Shown here: one piece after another, positions 44,841 through 60,810 of the stretch
How the letters are laid out: the number at the start of each line of letters is the position of its first letter
Position numbering within the stretch: position 1 is the stretch's first letter
DNA from: Brachynemurus nebulosus
Lineage: Eukaryota > Arthropoda > Insecta > Neuroptera > Myrmeleontidae
Length of the DNA: 64,000 nucleotides
Direction of reading: 5' to 3'
Assembly: GCA_035578155.1 (NCBI GenBank)
Contig: JAPWDM010000001.1
Coordinates: 171,516,395-171,580,394 of the forward strand
Made by a program: the position numbers and the translations under genes
Notes under the pieces: generated by a model
What the model was told of the DNA's origin: nothing
The model's input: only the letters and a program-made list of their open reading frames with translations
Databases searched by the model: none

Positions 44841-45842
44841 TACTAGTTAGTACTTCTGGTTCTTGTTAAGTAGGGCGTTAGTTCGAAATTAACTTTGAAT
44901 AATACATTATGAATATAACTGAAGATATGAATGGATGAAGGTGTTATGTAATATTTTTTTCAAAAAGTCATTTTTTCAAAATTTTGAAATATTCTATGCT
45001 AAAGTACCATATATTAAAATTTGGTTTCATTAGGTCCAATAGTTTTGTAGAAATTCGATAATAAACATGTGCTATTGTATGGGAAGTATATGTAAATAAA
45101 AAATTTCAAAGGCTTTTATTGTAATAAAAATATTACATAACACCTTCGTTCACTTATGTCTTCAACTATCATCAACATTTTTGATACTATACTCAGGTTT
45201 TACTGTAGCTACTATAAATTATTTCTTATTTTGTGTATGTTTTTAATTTAATATATTAATACTTTTTCCGAATACGTTTTATATTATTGAGAATTTATCT
45301 TTGATAAAATTTGTTTTTGCATTATGAATGTACCTAATCAAATTGACGGGAAATATTATTTTGTTAAGATTTATTTTACGGAAAAAACGAATATCGTAAG
45401 AGGTTATTTTAAAATACGAAAAATTAAATTAAATCTCTGTAATGTTATACAAATATATGTACAGCTTTCAATACAAGGAAATCAAACGAGATTTAATTTA
45501 ATTTTTAGAAAAAAATTTGAAATTTATTCTTTAATGGATATTTCTACATATAATTTTACAATTCGATTTTTTTTCATTATTTATTCATACAACTTTTTAC
45601 TTTTTATGTATATTTAGAGAAATTTCAAAAAATTTAATTTTGAAGTTGGTAGCACTATTTGGACTAAAACCATTAACACCTTGACGGTCATTGACGTCAT
45701 AAGACGTCAAGTGAAACCTTATTAACACAGACACTACGTCGTAGGACGTCAACGATTCCATATGAAATGTGTACGCTGTCAAAAGTAATATTACACGACC
45801 TAGTGTTATTTTAGTTAATAACGGAAATGACAAGAGGCAAAA
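44841..45842. other. Intergenic, no gene
   Basis: The 97-codon frame at 45324-45617 is Ile/Phe/Lys-rich as expected for AT-rich noise; no domain. A repeat block near 45700-45765 resembles 2320-2375. Confidence 0.5.
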
Positions 45843-45844
45843 TA

Positions 45845-46094
45845 CAGTAGAATTTTAACTAAAAGAAAGACCATAAATTCCTCTTGGTTACAATTTATCT
45901 CTTTTTATTGAATATAAAAGACATATAATTATCTCTCTTTCACAATTTATCTCTTTTTATTGAATATAAAAGATATATAATTATCTCTCTTTCATTTAGT
46001 TGTCAGTGTTACCTTGGTTAACATTTAAAATATTTGTAATTTCCTTACCTCAGAATTCCCCTTAAAAAACTTTCTTTTAGTTAAAATACTACTG
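45845..46094. mobile_element. MITE with internal 52-bp tandem duplication
   Basis: A 250-bp element with TA at 45843-45844 and 46095-46096. The ends are CAGTAGAATTTTAACTAAAA and the inverse of CAGTAGTATTTTAACTAAAA. Inside, a 52-bp unit (starting CAATTTATCTCTTTTTATTG) is repeated at 45891-45942 and 45943-45994. Confidence 0.8.
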
Positions 46095-46096
46095 TA

Positions 46097-47340
46097 GTTC
46101 TATTTAAAATTAAAAAATGGCTTTTAAATACTTTTGTAATGCTTGCAAAAGTATCGATATTTATCTGAAATACATTCTTGATAAAGTGGTGGAAAACCAC
46201 ATTTCATATTACACAACTTAACGTTATTTCAGTAATTGGCGAAAATGTTTCCAGGCTTCAAGATTTCTGTTTAAATTTAAAGAACAGCCTTTAAACATTT
46301 CTCTAATATATAAGTGTCGATATCATATTTTGAATTATATGATTAGCCAAATATTCGGAAAACTACATTTCATATTAAATATAAATTTTATTTATAGAAA
46401 ACTGATAATCGTCGTATGTGATCCTATATGTGACCGGTCCGCACAAAATTATCGGAGATTTTACCAGACCGTGATTGCAAAAGATTGAGAAACACTGCTT
46501 TAGAAGATACCTCTTTAAGCGAGAAAAGCTGTACTTGCATCTTTATAACCGCAAGAAATCGAGTAAGAGAAACTCCCTTTGTAAACCAGAAAAAACTTTG
46601 GCCGATTAGACTCTAGTTTGTTTAGGTTCGACTGCAGTTTTTGACGGAATGATAAAGAATTGTTGATAAAGGTTTGTGGGACAACTTTTGAAGTTTACAG
46701 CATAAACTTTCCTTTTAAAAATATGATAATGAAAGCGCTGAAAATAACAAAAAACTTAACAATAGTACTGAATATTTCACCGATATTATTACTTTTATTA
46801 CAAATTTAAGGGTACATCATTTGTGGATTGTAAAATTTATTCAATATTTAAAAAAAAAAGAAACGTCAAAATTTTTAATCGCGTTACAAGAAAGATTATG
46901 AGTTACTATTCAGAGTTTAATATCGAATTCAGCGTCGAATTTATTTTTTAAAGAGAGCAAATTTGAATAAAAGTAAGTAAAAAATTACCGTGGAGTAAAA
47001 AAAAATCAATTTAAATATTTACATTCCTATAAATCTATTGTTATACATATTTTATTTAACGAGTAACCTTAACCCCGTTCTTGAAACAACAAAATTGCTT
47101 CATATTAAATCTTGTGGGGAAAGTCACATAAAATAAACAAACGTATCCGTCAATACTGGTATCGAATAATGAACCACTCATTATTTTCGGTTAGTAAACA
47201 AATATTGATTTTATTGTATATAATTTATGATATAACTATAATTCATTATTGTTAAATATTTACAATAGACCAGTACATACATATAGACCAGTGGTTTTTA
47301 ACCCTTTTGAGTTTAGGATTTTGCGATAGAACACATTTTT
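46097..47340. other. Intergenic, no gene
   Basis: No supported gene or element. Confidence 0.5.
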
Positions 47341-47359
47341 AGATCTAGAACTGTGATCT

Positions 47360-47560
47360 GTTTTTTTTTTTTTTTTTTTTTTTTTTTTATTCATGTGTCA
47401 TAACTTCATAAGTATCACAATTCCTAATTATTTTAGAAAATTTCTAAAATTATTTAGGTAGCATCAGTTGGGGCGAATCCGGATAGAGCTGCCTCTCGAT
47501 ATTTCTTCGCCAGTATTATGATCGCACAAGGTCATAGATCAATCTATGTTACTGAATTAT
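47360..47560 (-). repeat. Probable retroposon 3' end (poly-T)
   Basis: A ~30-base T run at about 47360-47389, followed by a GC-richer block (GGGGCGAATCCGGATAG) that reads as an open minus-strand peptide, looks like the poly(A) tail and last coding bases of a LINE in minus orientation. Family not assigned. Confidence 0.4.
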
Positions 47561-47689
47561 GTCAGTAATTAGTTACTCCTCGAAGAAAAGAGGTGAACGT
47601 GACATCTTTATATTCTGTTATTTTGCAGGTACATCTTTGAATCATAATTCTTAAATATAAATCGCGTTTTGAAATCTTATAAAGAAAAT

Positions 47690-48125
47690 GCTGTACAAAA
47701 AAAATACCCCTGTCGCAGCATCTGCATAACATAGCGAATTTCCAAATATTGGACACCGGCGGATCTCATCTAAGACCTGTTCCCATTTCAAATACCCCTG
47801 TCGCAGCATCCTGCATAACATAGCGAATTTCCGTTTATAAAAGTTAGTTTTTCTCGGAAACTAGTTGACATAGTATAATAGTTTAAAGACCTTTTTTATG
47901 TAATTTTTTCTCCTCTTTTAAATGATGTAAAACAATTTGGCAAAAATTTTTGAATAAGTGGAAGTTTTGGCAAAAAACTAATTTTTTGCAAGAACAAAAA
48001 CCATGTTCCTGGCATCCGACGTGTCTGGATGAAGAACTCATCCAAGATTTTTGGACTTCCAACGTTGTCACCAAATTTCGTAAACCTAGGACATTTCGTT
48101 CGAGAGTTATCGTGCTGATACATAT
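47690..48125 (+). repeat. Dispersed repeat, copy 2
   Basis: Same family as 37630-38060. The opening segment CCCCTGTCGCAGCATC...CATAGCGAATTTCC occurs twice in tandem here (47707 and 47798). It ends at the microsatellite. Confidence 0.75.
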
Positions 48126-48126
48126 A

Positions 48127-50188
<2,062 letters not shown>

Positions 50189-51224
50189 ATGTGAAGAGTA
50201 CAAGCGTAAAAAGGTGAAAGTCCACTTGATATTATTTTGAGTAAAACAAATTTTTAACTTTAAAGACTTGATACTCTCATCTTTTATGCATTGAACGTAC
50301 ATCTCTTATGCATACAATCACTGGTATACCCTCATCTTTCTTCACCTGTACATTTTTTTTTAAACGGCAATAACTTCATACTTTCATCTTTTTTCCAATT
50401 TTTAAGAGGTGCTATACATTCCGTGAAAAAAATACAGGATGGTCCAGAATTATGTACCGTAATTGCCAGAGCTGATAGTACGTTAAAAAATAATGGTACC
50501 TTTTCATCTACACATTTTCCCAAAACTCAATAGTCAGGGAGATAAAGTATAGGGGTGAAATGTAGAGGGGTGGAACGAAACTGACTTCTTTTTTTTTGAA
50601 ATTTTTTAGGCGCTTTTGAATAATGGATTCATATTTTAGGGGTGCTTATGAACATCAGAATAATTAAACTTATCGTACTAATCATTACATTACTTATGAT
50701 TAGGGGATAATTTTGAAATAGATACTTCTACTTTAAATTATTCGAAAACAGTATTATTTATTGAAATGTAACAAGTATACCTTTTTTACGTGGAATTATG
50801 TGAGGAATCATATTGTTAAGAATTTAGTTTAAATAATTTTAAATTAAAAAAGAAAAGCCGTGATAACTCACACCTACCGCCCAAAACTACCCCTTGATCA
50901 AAAGTGGTGAAATAAGTGTTAACATAAATTTAATCCTCCAAACGCAAAATGCGTAATCCTAAAATATCAATCCGTTATTCAAAAGTGTTTGGAAAATATT
51001 TAGGAAAAAATGGTTTTCGTTTCACCCCTTTACAGGGTTGTATCTTCCTTATTACTGAGTTTTGGAAAAAAATATACATGAAAAGGTACCATTATTTTTA
51101 AACGTACTTTCAGCTCTTGCAATTAGGGTACATAATTCTGGACCATCTTGTATATAAATATGGATACAAATCACATTTTACACAAAAAGTGGACCCTCAT
51201 CTTATTTCGCCTTTACTCTTCATG
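50189..51224. repeat. Large foldback element
   Basis: Diverged inverted arms, left ~50189-50640 and right ~50950-51224. Matching landmarks in inverse order are GATGGTCCAGAATTATGTACC, AATAATGGTACCTTTTCAT, CCAAAACTCA, GGGGTGAAA and TTTTGAATAATGGATT. No transposase. Old, given the divergence. Confidence 0.75.
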
Positions 51225-51657
51225 TGTTTACTTAAACTCCGTTGATTCGGCGAACAAACTGTATATAACAGTGGTATTTAACCCGTCAATCAGAGCGACA
51301 TAAAACCTTGAACAAACTTGGGTATTTTTACAAAAAAAAATGGAAATATCCGAAACGTATATTAATAATTATTGTACAATCATGACTTTTTTTTACAACA
51401 GTTGCACCATAGTTCTATAAACAATTATGTTAATAACTTAGTAGATGTGGGCACCTTACCCAAAGTAGAAACTTAAAATCTCGGGAAATAAGCTTTTTTT
51501 CATAGGACCGAGCTGTTTATTTAAAATTTTAAAATATGGAATTGCTAGGCTTGCAATGAATACTTCGGCGGGGCCGCCACCCTGGTAGAATAGTCGAATA
51601 TTTAAAAATTCATGCAGTAACAAAGTCTAATAAAATACCTCTGCAGCCGCTATTTTT
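51225..51657. other. Intergenic, no gene
   Basis: Nothing recognisable. Confidence 0.45.
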
Positions 51658-52084
<427 letters not shown>

Positions 52085-53292
52085 TTAACACAAAAAAATT
52101 TGATGTCAACCTCCGAGGTTACAATAGTAAATAAAATGGTAAATCTCAAAAAGATAGATCAATTTTTTCTTCCTCGTTCAAAAAATTCCTGAAATTGTTC
52201 TTATTTCCGCCTGTCCAAAGGTATTTAATCCTATTATTTATAACAACTAGTTGTTTTATTTACTGTGCTTTTAATAAATTACTCTCAATATATTTAAATG
52301 CTAACATTAGAAAATGGTTTGAACGCCGACGACCATATTAATTTGCATATGTACATCTCTCGAAGTGTTATATAATAGTAGCATTGTATTTAACACGGGA
52401 TAAACTATTTGTTTGCCAGTGTATACGTATGATAATCATATAATATGTATAAGTAAATTGGTAGAAAATTAATATACAGCTCAGTTAGACATAAACGTAT
52501 GTACATTTTGTCACGATTTCATTGCAATATTACAAATAATGTGAACTTTTTGGTGTTTACTGGGTAAATGAAACATAATAAGTAACAAATGATATAAAAT
52601 CTTCATCCAAAACTTACATATTTATTTAGTTATACCTCATTTCAAATACAATTGCTCATGAGTTATCGTTAAAAAATTAAATAATTCTTATATTCGAAAC
52701 AAATCAATTTTCTATTCTTTTCTAAAAACAAACTACAAATTTAAAATTTACGTAAATGCAATAATGAAAGAGATAAAGGCAAGAAAACGAAAATTATTTA
52801 AATTCAAAGTGATGAAGCATGGTTAAATTTAAGTGAAATGGACCATATATATGTATTCGGTCACAATTGCCGCCAGTTTTTTTCGTAATCAATAAATATT
52901 TTCATCGTTGTAGAAAGCAAGGCATACAATTAATTTTTAAAATTTTAGGTGTGGGAATGTATACCCAAGGCCTGCAAAAATTTTTCCTCAAAAAATACAT
53001 TTAGCAAGCAAATAAAAAAAAAAAAAATAGCAAAAAAAACCGTCGACTCCTCTAAAAATGGCATTGACGAGCAAACAAAAACTAACTATAAACACTAATC
53101 TAAAATACCCTAGTAGTTGAAACGCCGTTCGGAGGTGTGGGAACGGCGTTCGAAGTGGCTAAACACCGTTTCATCGGGTTCCCGCGGAAATTAAGCCCTG
53201 GTAGAGAGTAACTTTTCTTCACGATGACAGACAGTAAGAGAAACATTTAGCAATGTTGGTTTAAACAAAGCACGACAGAAAATTCATTAATG
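52085..53292. other. Intergenic, no gene
   Basis: A short repeated block AACGCCGTTCGGAGG/AACGGCGTTCGAAG occurs near 53120-53155. No gene. Confidence 0.45.
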
Positions 53293-53637
53293 GTTCCGAC
53301 TAGTGATGTCGGGCCGAGAAGCAGTTAATCGATTAATCGACTAAAATTGTTTTTCAGATAAAATTAGTCATTAGTCGAAAATATCGAGCACAAAGTAATC
53401 GACTAATCGATTAAATTTTTAGTCGAATTCATGGTAAAGTAACTTATGCAACTCTTTCAAAAACGAGGTATTTTTTCGAATTTAATTATGGATTTTTAAT
53501 ACCTATTTTTTCTTTTAAGAAAAAGAAAGATATGAAATATCACAATATATTAATCACATAAAAGTGAAAAATTAGACAGATAGATAATTTTTTAGTTTCC
53601 ATTTTTTGAAGTCCAATAAATAATACAGAAAAATTGT

Positions 53638-53850
53638 TAACCCTAGAATCATACGTACTCGTCAAAACGACGAACGAACTTCTCTACCTGCTCCAATGCT
53701 GTGACTTGTCGGTACCTGCTCGCTGTGAAACTTCTGTTATCTAATTTATTTGTTATTATAACACATAAGACATATAAATTTTGTTTATAGCTATTGTCGT
53801 TTTTTTATACTGAAATAGTGTGCGTCAAAAGGACGACGATGTATGATTAA
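53638..53850. mobile_element. piggyBac-like fragment inside hAT element
   Basis: TTAACCCTAGAATCATACGT at 53638 resembles a piggyBac end. A partial inverse (GACGACGATGTATGATT) occurs at about 53834-53850. Both have CGTC-rich subterminal DNA. A short peptide starting at 53935 (MDVIINLFNDYDN...) might be a transposase N-terminal remnant, but this is weak. Confidence 0.45.
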
Positions 53851-54512
53851 CCTATATTTTTTTTAAAGATTTTGTACTCCACCTATAAAAGTATTCCTAA
53901 TTTTTCTAAAATTTATTAAAAATATGGATGTTATAATTAATTTATTCAATGATTATGATAATGTGAAAGATGATTACAGCTGTTTGACTTACAGTGACGA
54001 CATAATACTGAAGTTTGAATATACTTAATCGAAAACTAAAGAATGCGTTTCGAATGACTTAATAAAAGATTAACAATTTATTTTGTGGAAAATATTTTAA
54101 TTTTTATTATTTTTTGAGATCTTATTCGAAAAATTACTAACAAATTTTAGAAAATTTACAAATGTGCCTAATGGGGAAATAACTACATATCTATAGGAAT
54201 ATTTATGACTGAGAAATTTCACATTCTGTAAAGTCACACATGTCCACTGATTCATAATAGTTCATAAATTAATTATTACAACTGATGTATTTATATATTT
54301 TTTAATTTTTATAATGAAAATATGTTTTGATAAAAAGATTAAAAAAATTAATAAATATTTACATTAAGAAATTTTTCCAAATCCAATTTTTAGTCGAATT
54401 TTCTCCGAAAAATTAGACTTATACAGTCTATACGATAAGAGCTACGAGAGGCGAGAGTAGGGGCGCTATCCGTTTTCGGACCCGTAGAACACGAATATGT
54501 AGAAAAAAAATG

Positions 54513-54516
<4 letters not shown>

Positions 54517-54592
<76 letters not shown>
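54517..54592. repeat. (AT)n microsatellite
   Basis: ~38 AT units, within the hAT-type element. Confidence 0.97.
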
Positions 54593-54595
<3 letters not shown>

Positions 54596-54912
54596 CCCGC
54601 CACCTTTTAATTTGTGTAGGGCCCCCCTATGGAAGTTAAGAGATGAAATTTGGTAAATGGGGCTCATTTTCGAGGCACCTCATACTATCAAAATGGGGTC
54701 AAATTTTGGGCAAATTTTTTTTCTGACCCGACCTTTAAGGGGGTGGTGGGGGGCGGAAAAGCAATAAAACTTTTTCAAACCGGTTTTAAATAATGTTTCG
54801 GTCAATTATCTACAACATATCCAAAATTCAGCTTCCTAGGATGATATGGTGGGAGTAGAGGGGGGAAAAACGATTTTCGCTGGATCTAACAGGCCCCCAG
54901 CCCCCCAGAATT

Positions 54913-55500
54913 AACGTAGAGGGTTGAAATTTGGTGTGTTGATAAAGTTCGTACCTAGGTTGTGCTTTTTGGAGGTTTTAATATTTTACCCCCACCCCCC
55001 TCATTTTTAAGCTACAATTTCATGCATTTTCGACGTTTTCGAAGTTTGTACCACTCGCACAGGTCACCCGAATAAACCTAGAGGGCTGAAATTTTGTATT
55101 CGGATTGAGTTAGTATCAAGGGGGTGCCTTTTGGGGGTCTCGACTTTTAACCCCTACCCCCACCATTTTTATACCCAAAAGAACATGATTTTTCTTGTTT
55201 TTTAACAGTTTCGTTCGGGTCAAAATCTCCCCAAATAAACCTAGAGGGCTGAAATTTGGTGTACAGGTTAAGCTAATAGCCAGACACTGTTTTTTGGAGG
55301 TTTCAACTTTTAACCCTTACCCCCACGATTTTGACGCCAATATTTCCTTAATTTTTTTGCTTGTTTTCTAACACGTCTAGAGACTCCATAAGGAAACCTA
55401 GAGGGCTGAAATTTTGTACGTGTATTCAGTTAGTATCCAGCTAGTACCTTGTAGGGAGTCCGCATCACTTTTCCCCCCACTTCTCCCATTTTTACATCGG
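54913..55500 (+). repeat. ~160-bp tandem repeats within hAT element
   Basis: Four diverged units beginning AACGTAGAGGGTTGAAA (54913) or AACCTAGAGGGCTGAAA (55074, 55243, 55398), at steps of 161, 169 and 155 bp. Each contains a CTTTTAACCCCTACCCCCA-type block. Confidence 0.8.
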
Positions 55501-55695
55501 AATTGAATGCTATTGTTAAATGTGTTTTAAAAGTATTATGTTTATTCTAAATACAAGTAGGCGAATAGTAATTTTAAAAAATTTAAAAATATAACTAAGT
55601 GTAAACTAAATACGACTAAAATATGACTAAATGTAAACAAAATTAGTCGACTAAACCGACTAATCGATTAATCATCCGACTTCACTAGTTCCGAC

Positions 55696-56393
55696 TTTAC
55701 AAACTGAACGTCGTAACGCATTTAAACAATTATCCCCAAAGAAGAAGTACAAATCAAAAAAAGTGTTGAGATATGTTACGGTGTTCTTTCTCCAATAAAC
55801 TTCTCACTTTGAAGCTATATTTTAAATTTAGATATCTCTTTCTAATAGATAAATATCAATGATGTTTTCCATACTTTGAGACATATTGTATGGAAACCAG
55901 GATATTAGGCATTTGGTGCACACACTATTTAGAGACACAGACACTGACAATGGTTGATATTATCATCATCAGCAGCATGCTGCACTGGCGGCACAGGCTG
56001 CTACGATACCGTGCGATGCCACGGTTCGTTTAGAATGATTTAATTAAAATAATATTGGAGGTGTGAAGTGAACCGGAATAATACATTATATCTGTGCTCG
56101 TACGTAATTATCGTACACCGACGAAAAATCCTGGCTGAGTAAATATGAAAAAATGTATACAAGGGGTATACCTATATAATATCTAACCATGAGTGTATTC
56201 ACTTTCTCAAGCATCAATTTTTTGACTATACATAAGTTGTAAGCAGGTTTGAGGTGTAAGCATTTACTGTGACTTTCTGCATAGTCAAACATTACGTACA
56301 TTATGACAGATCGCACTGCAATTTTTGTGGAAAATCGCAAAGAATTAGAATTTTAGTTGCAGAGAAAAAAATCTGCTTTACGAGCAGCTCATC
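55696..56393. other. Intergenic, no gene
   Basis: No supported feature. The open frames at 56086-56340 and 56301-56555 (minus) overlap each other and a MITE. Confidence 0.45.
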
Positions 56394-56832
<439 letters not shown>

Positions 56833-59239
56833 TACTTACACTTTACAGTAATTTGCACATTTTCAGATTCCAGTGTGCAATTTTCTTTATTATTATTATT
56901 GCAAAAAACTTTAGCGTAGAATAAACTTATCTAAAGTCTAAATTACGAATCAAGGGTTGCAGGTGACTCAAGCAACAAAAAATCGTATGTTTGTAAAGTT
57001 TACGAGATTTGGACTGTAAGTATTATTACAAATATACAAATTTAAAATTAAATTTATTAGCTACAACTGCGGCCCAAAAAATTTCATCTTCTTATAATGT
57101 GACCCAAGAAAACTAAAAGACTGGATACCTCTAAAGTAAAGTAAGATTTCATTCTGAATGAATATAGTTTATCGTAATGTAGCTGATTAAATGAATTAAT
57201 GGACTTTCTGGATTAATTGAAGAATTTATTCAAAATGCATTTAGATTTAAATCTATGGACTTTTTATATATCTCAGTTAAATCAATGGATACAATTAGTA
57301 CTCATAAGCTGCCTCACAATCAGTGACATAATAGTTTGGTCGATTATTAAACACAACAGCACAAGATAAATCACGAAAGTCGTTGCGCTTAAAGTGCGAT
57401 TCGCGTAGCTTATATAAACTCAGTACACGTAAGTAGATCGTTTTAAGTAAACTGTGGGAATCCACTGAATTGACTGTAAGAAAAAATCGTACACCTGCTC
57501 CTGAGATTTTCTCTTAGAGACTCCTTAATTCTCAGTAATATATTTTGAACAATTCAAAAAAGATTTAAGGTCGTTAGCACAACATCAATCCGGAAGTGTA
57601 AATGTCAGAAAACACTGAAAAATGTTCCAATTTTTATTCTCATTTTCCGAAAAGACATGCCAAAGTTTTCTAACTTAACTAATAAGTTTGTTCATGTGAC
57701 ATAAAACTACTTACTTGATCGTCAACAGGCAAATTTTGATCGTGGTACCATAATTTTTGCGGCAGTGTACAAAATTTCCACGTTATCTCACTTTGAATTT
57801 ATTGAAACATATTAATCTGTAACAAAAACAAATTTTATTTTAGATATTTAACATAAAATCTATTTTATTTAAAAACTCTAGCGTTAAATTTTTTCGATGG
57901 AATTGCAGTCACAAAAATTGAATTTGTTCACTGATGTTTGTTTTGTAAAAAAAATTAATTAATTTCAAAATAACCAGAATCCATCCAGTTGACTGAAGTT
58001 ATTAAATAACTATAAAATAAAAAAAATGTTTATTAATAAATTGGAAATTAATAAAATACTATACTAGCATGCATAATCTATAGTCTATAAAAATATATAC
58101 CTATGGTAAATAATAGAAACTATCGTTTATATAAAATTTGTTTAATCAAGCGAATTATTTACGAACAGAATCCCTAGGGAGCTACAACTGTTACATAATT
58201 TTATAATTTGTTGATGCATGTATAGGTACATATGTCTATATTATGTATTATGTGCGTATATATCATCACTTTAGCATATTAATATACATGTTAAAGATGT
58301 TATTTCAATTATACAATTTCGAATAAGCTATACCTATCTAATAAGTATCTACGTCTCTACCAAAATACATAATAAATGTTTCCAAAGCAATGATTCTAAG
58401 TGACAATTTAGCATGTTAATAAATTAAGGAGCTGTCGATAATTGTCAATAGCTCACCAGATTAGATAGATGACGTGGTGCAGAGATTGAGATTGAATTCA
58501 ACTGTAATAGTGTACCCGAATATATTATATTATTGTTGCAGAAACTGTACCAACCGGAAATTAACGCAATAAAAAGTTAAGCCATTATTGCAACAACAAC
58601 ATTCTCGTCGAGGTAGGACGAGGTTTCTCGCCGAAGTTCCTCGCTGAGGTTGGATGAGGCTTGAATAGTATTATAACACCAACCACGGAGAACAACGAAG
58701 TAACCTTCTACACTCTCGTACCTTCTCTCAAGTTTAGACATGATCAATTAATAAATTGAGAGACAAACTGAAAAAGTTGGCCAAGAGTGAGTCAGGTTCA
58801 CACAATTAGAGTCCCGCACAGTGAGTAATCAAAAGGCCAAATTAAACTTTTTTTATTTACGTATACTTATTTAAATCTTATTAAAATTTGATTTTTTGCT
58901 TGTGGCAACTGAAAAATGCAAGAATTGTTTTACATTGTATTGAAACATTAGTAAGTACATTGCTTATTATTATGTTTCTCCCTGTTATGTAAACTGTTTT
59001 CCTTTCAGCATCTATTACGCTGTCGAAAAAGCCGCAATTTTCCTGTAATCTATGACTCAAGGTATACTAGTGCTGTTAAAATCAAAATTGTACCTTTAAA
59101 AACCTAAAAGATTAGGCGGGGAACGGTCATTTTTGCAAATTTTGAGCTATATCGTTGATACTACTGGACCAAAAAGTATAAAAAAATATTTTTAGAGCCC
59201 TTAGAGATAGCTCTTTCAAATAATACCTCACACGATATA
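56833..59239. other. Long gene-free stretch
   Basis: No supported gene. A short GC-richer block near 58605-58665 repeats CTCG(T/C)CGAGGT-like and TTCCTCGCTGAGG words. Otherwise AT-rich text without boundaries I can defend. Confidence 0.5.
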
Positions 59240-59243
59240 TTAA

Positions 59244-59954
59244 GGTACCATCACAGTGTGATTCTGCCGAAAAATAGTCAATTTTCACAATTTTTTTTGG
59301 GATGGATAGGATGGCCGAATGGGGATGATTTTTTTTACGAATAATACCACTATTTAACAATACAAAAATATTTTTTTATTTATTTTTACTTATTTTTTAT
59401 AATTATTATCTATAATTTTTTGAACAAAGTGTCTTTAAGAAAGGCCGAAATTCGGTGCCCACAATTGCGGCCGAAGTTTTTATCTGAAAAAGAAATAATC
59501 AAATGGATTATCAATCTGTAGGTAAGCCGCTATGTTCCTATGGGAGCTTTTTTTTTTGAAATCTTCCTATTTTTTCACACGGAAAACTGTAAAAAATTTT
59601 GTACTTTTTATTTAAACCGCCGCCATTTTTTCAAGTTTCAAAGAAAAAAAAGCTCTCATAGGAACATAGCGGCTTACCTACAGATTGATAATCTGTATGA
59701 CTTTTTTTTTTCAAATAAAAACTGCGGCCGTAATCGTGGGCACCGAATTTCGGACTTTTTTAAAGACACTTTTTTCAAAAAATTATAATAATTATAAAAA
59801 ATAAATAAAAATAAAAATAAAAAAATATTTTTGTATTGTCAAATAGTGGGTATTAATCGTAAAAACAAATTCATCCCCATTCCCCCATCCTATTCATCCG
59901 AAAAAAATTGTAAAAATTGACTACTTTTCGTCAAAATCACACTGTGATGGTACC
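59244..59954. mobile_element. TTAA-flanked palindromic element
   Basis: A 711-bp element between TTAA at 59240-59243 and 59955-59958. The ends are GGTACCATCACAGTGTGAT and its exact inverse. Almost the whole element is two ~310-bp inverted arms around a ~100-bp spacer (about 59554-59650). No transposase. The TTAA target suggests piggyBac-type mobilisation. Confidence 0.85.
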
Positions 59955-59958
59955 TTAA

Positions 59959-60595
59959 TTAAAACTTTTTCTTGGATCAAATTGACTCCCTCGCCCTTTT
60001 GAGCTGAAAATTTCTTTTCCCTAATTGTTGACTGGCAATATCTGTGATAAACGGACAGATGGATACGAGGGTGATTTTATAAAGCTTCCGTTTTTTACCA
60101 TTTAAGGTACGGAATCTTAAGAAACAGAGATACTTCTTTGGATAAAAGGTCTGGAGCAGCTGGATCAGTCCTGAAATAGATTAAAAAAAACTCGTAAGAA
60201 AGGAAGCATCCATAACCTCACCAAGTTGATTCAAATTTTATTACAAATTACTGTAATTTCATGACTCTTTTTAGTGACCGGTGTATTTTTAACAAGTCAG
60301 TGGTATACTTATGCATGGATTTTTTTGTATTGGTAGCAGAAATTTCTTCAATTTATAACCAGATGACAATAGTAATGTATTTTATCTACGAATACCATGA
60401 AATTGCTTGTTTATTGTACAAAAGACTATTTAAGTATGCGACGTTTTACATACGGCTACATATCCACCTGTACAAAAAATGGCCCTTTACACGCATGTAT
60501 AATAAAAATAATAAAGCTTACTCTACTTTTATTGATTCTTATGATTATTGTATATTATACAGTGATATACATGATACATATTATATTGGCGACGC
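59959..60595. other. Intergenic, no supported gene
   Basis: Two overlapping plus-strand frames (60261-60626 and 60397-60732) occur here. They overlap in different frames, run into a foldback and have no domain, so I do not call them. Confidence 0.45.
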
Positions 60596-60810
60596 AAAGG
60601 TTACGCGAGCGCTCCTGGTTTTTTAAATTAGAAGCTGTATCAAGTAAAAATTTTTGTATACGTTTAATTGTCGATAGCAAAATGTACTATACAAATTATG
60701 CGCGGATTACTAGATTTTATATCGCACATTAATCATATACGTATATTTTTACTTGATGCTAGTTCTAATTTTAGCACCAGAGGCGCGAGTGAGAATCTTT
60801 GCGTCGCCAA
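60596..60810. repeat. Foldback element with TTGGCGACGCAAAG ends
   Basis: Left arm 60596-60661 (TTGGCGACGCAAAGGTTACG to AAGTAAAAATTTTTGTATACG); right arm ~60738-60810 is its diverged inverse. Confidence 0.75.

Larger units (their letters stand above)
53301..55687. mobile_element. hAT-type element, 2.4 kb, non-coding
   Basis: The ends TAGTGATGTCGG and the inverse of TAGTGAAGTCGG are flanked by an 8-bp duplication GTTCCGAC at 53293-53300 and 55688-55695. Subterminal GTTAATCGATTAATCGACTA and its inverse reinforce the ends. No transposase ORF. Inside are a piggyBac-like fragment (53638-53850), an (AT)n run and ~160-bp tandem repeats. Confidence 0.85.

Noticed and set aside
60261..60732. Two overlapping ORFs of 121 and 111 codons
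   Set aside because: Different frames of the same DNA, no domain, composition of AT-rich noise, and overlap with a foldback arm.
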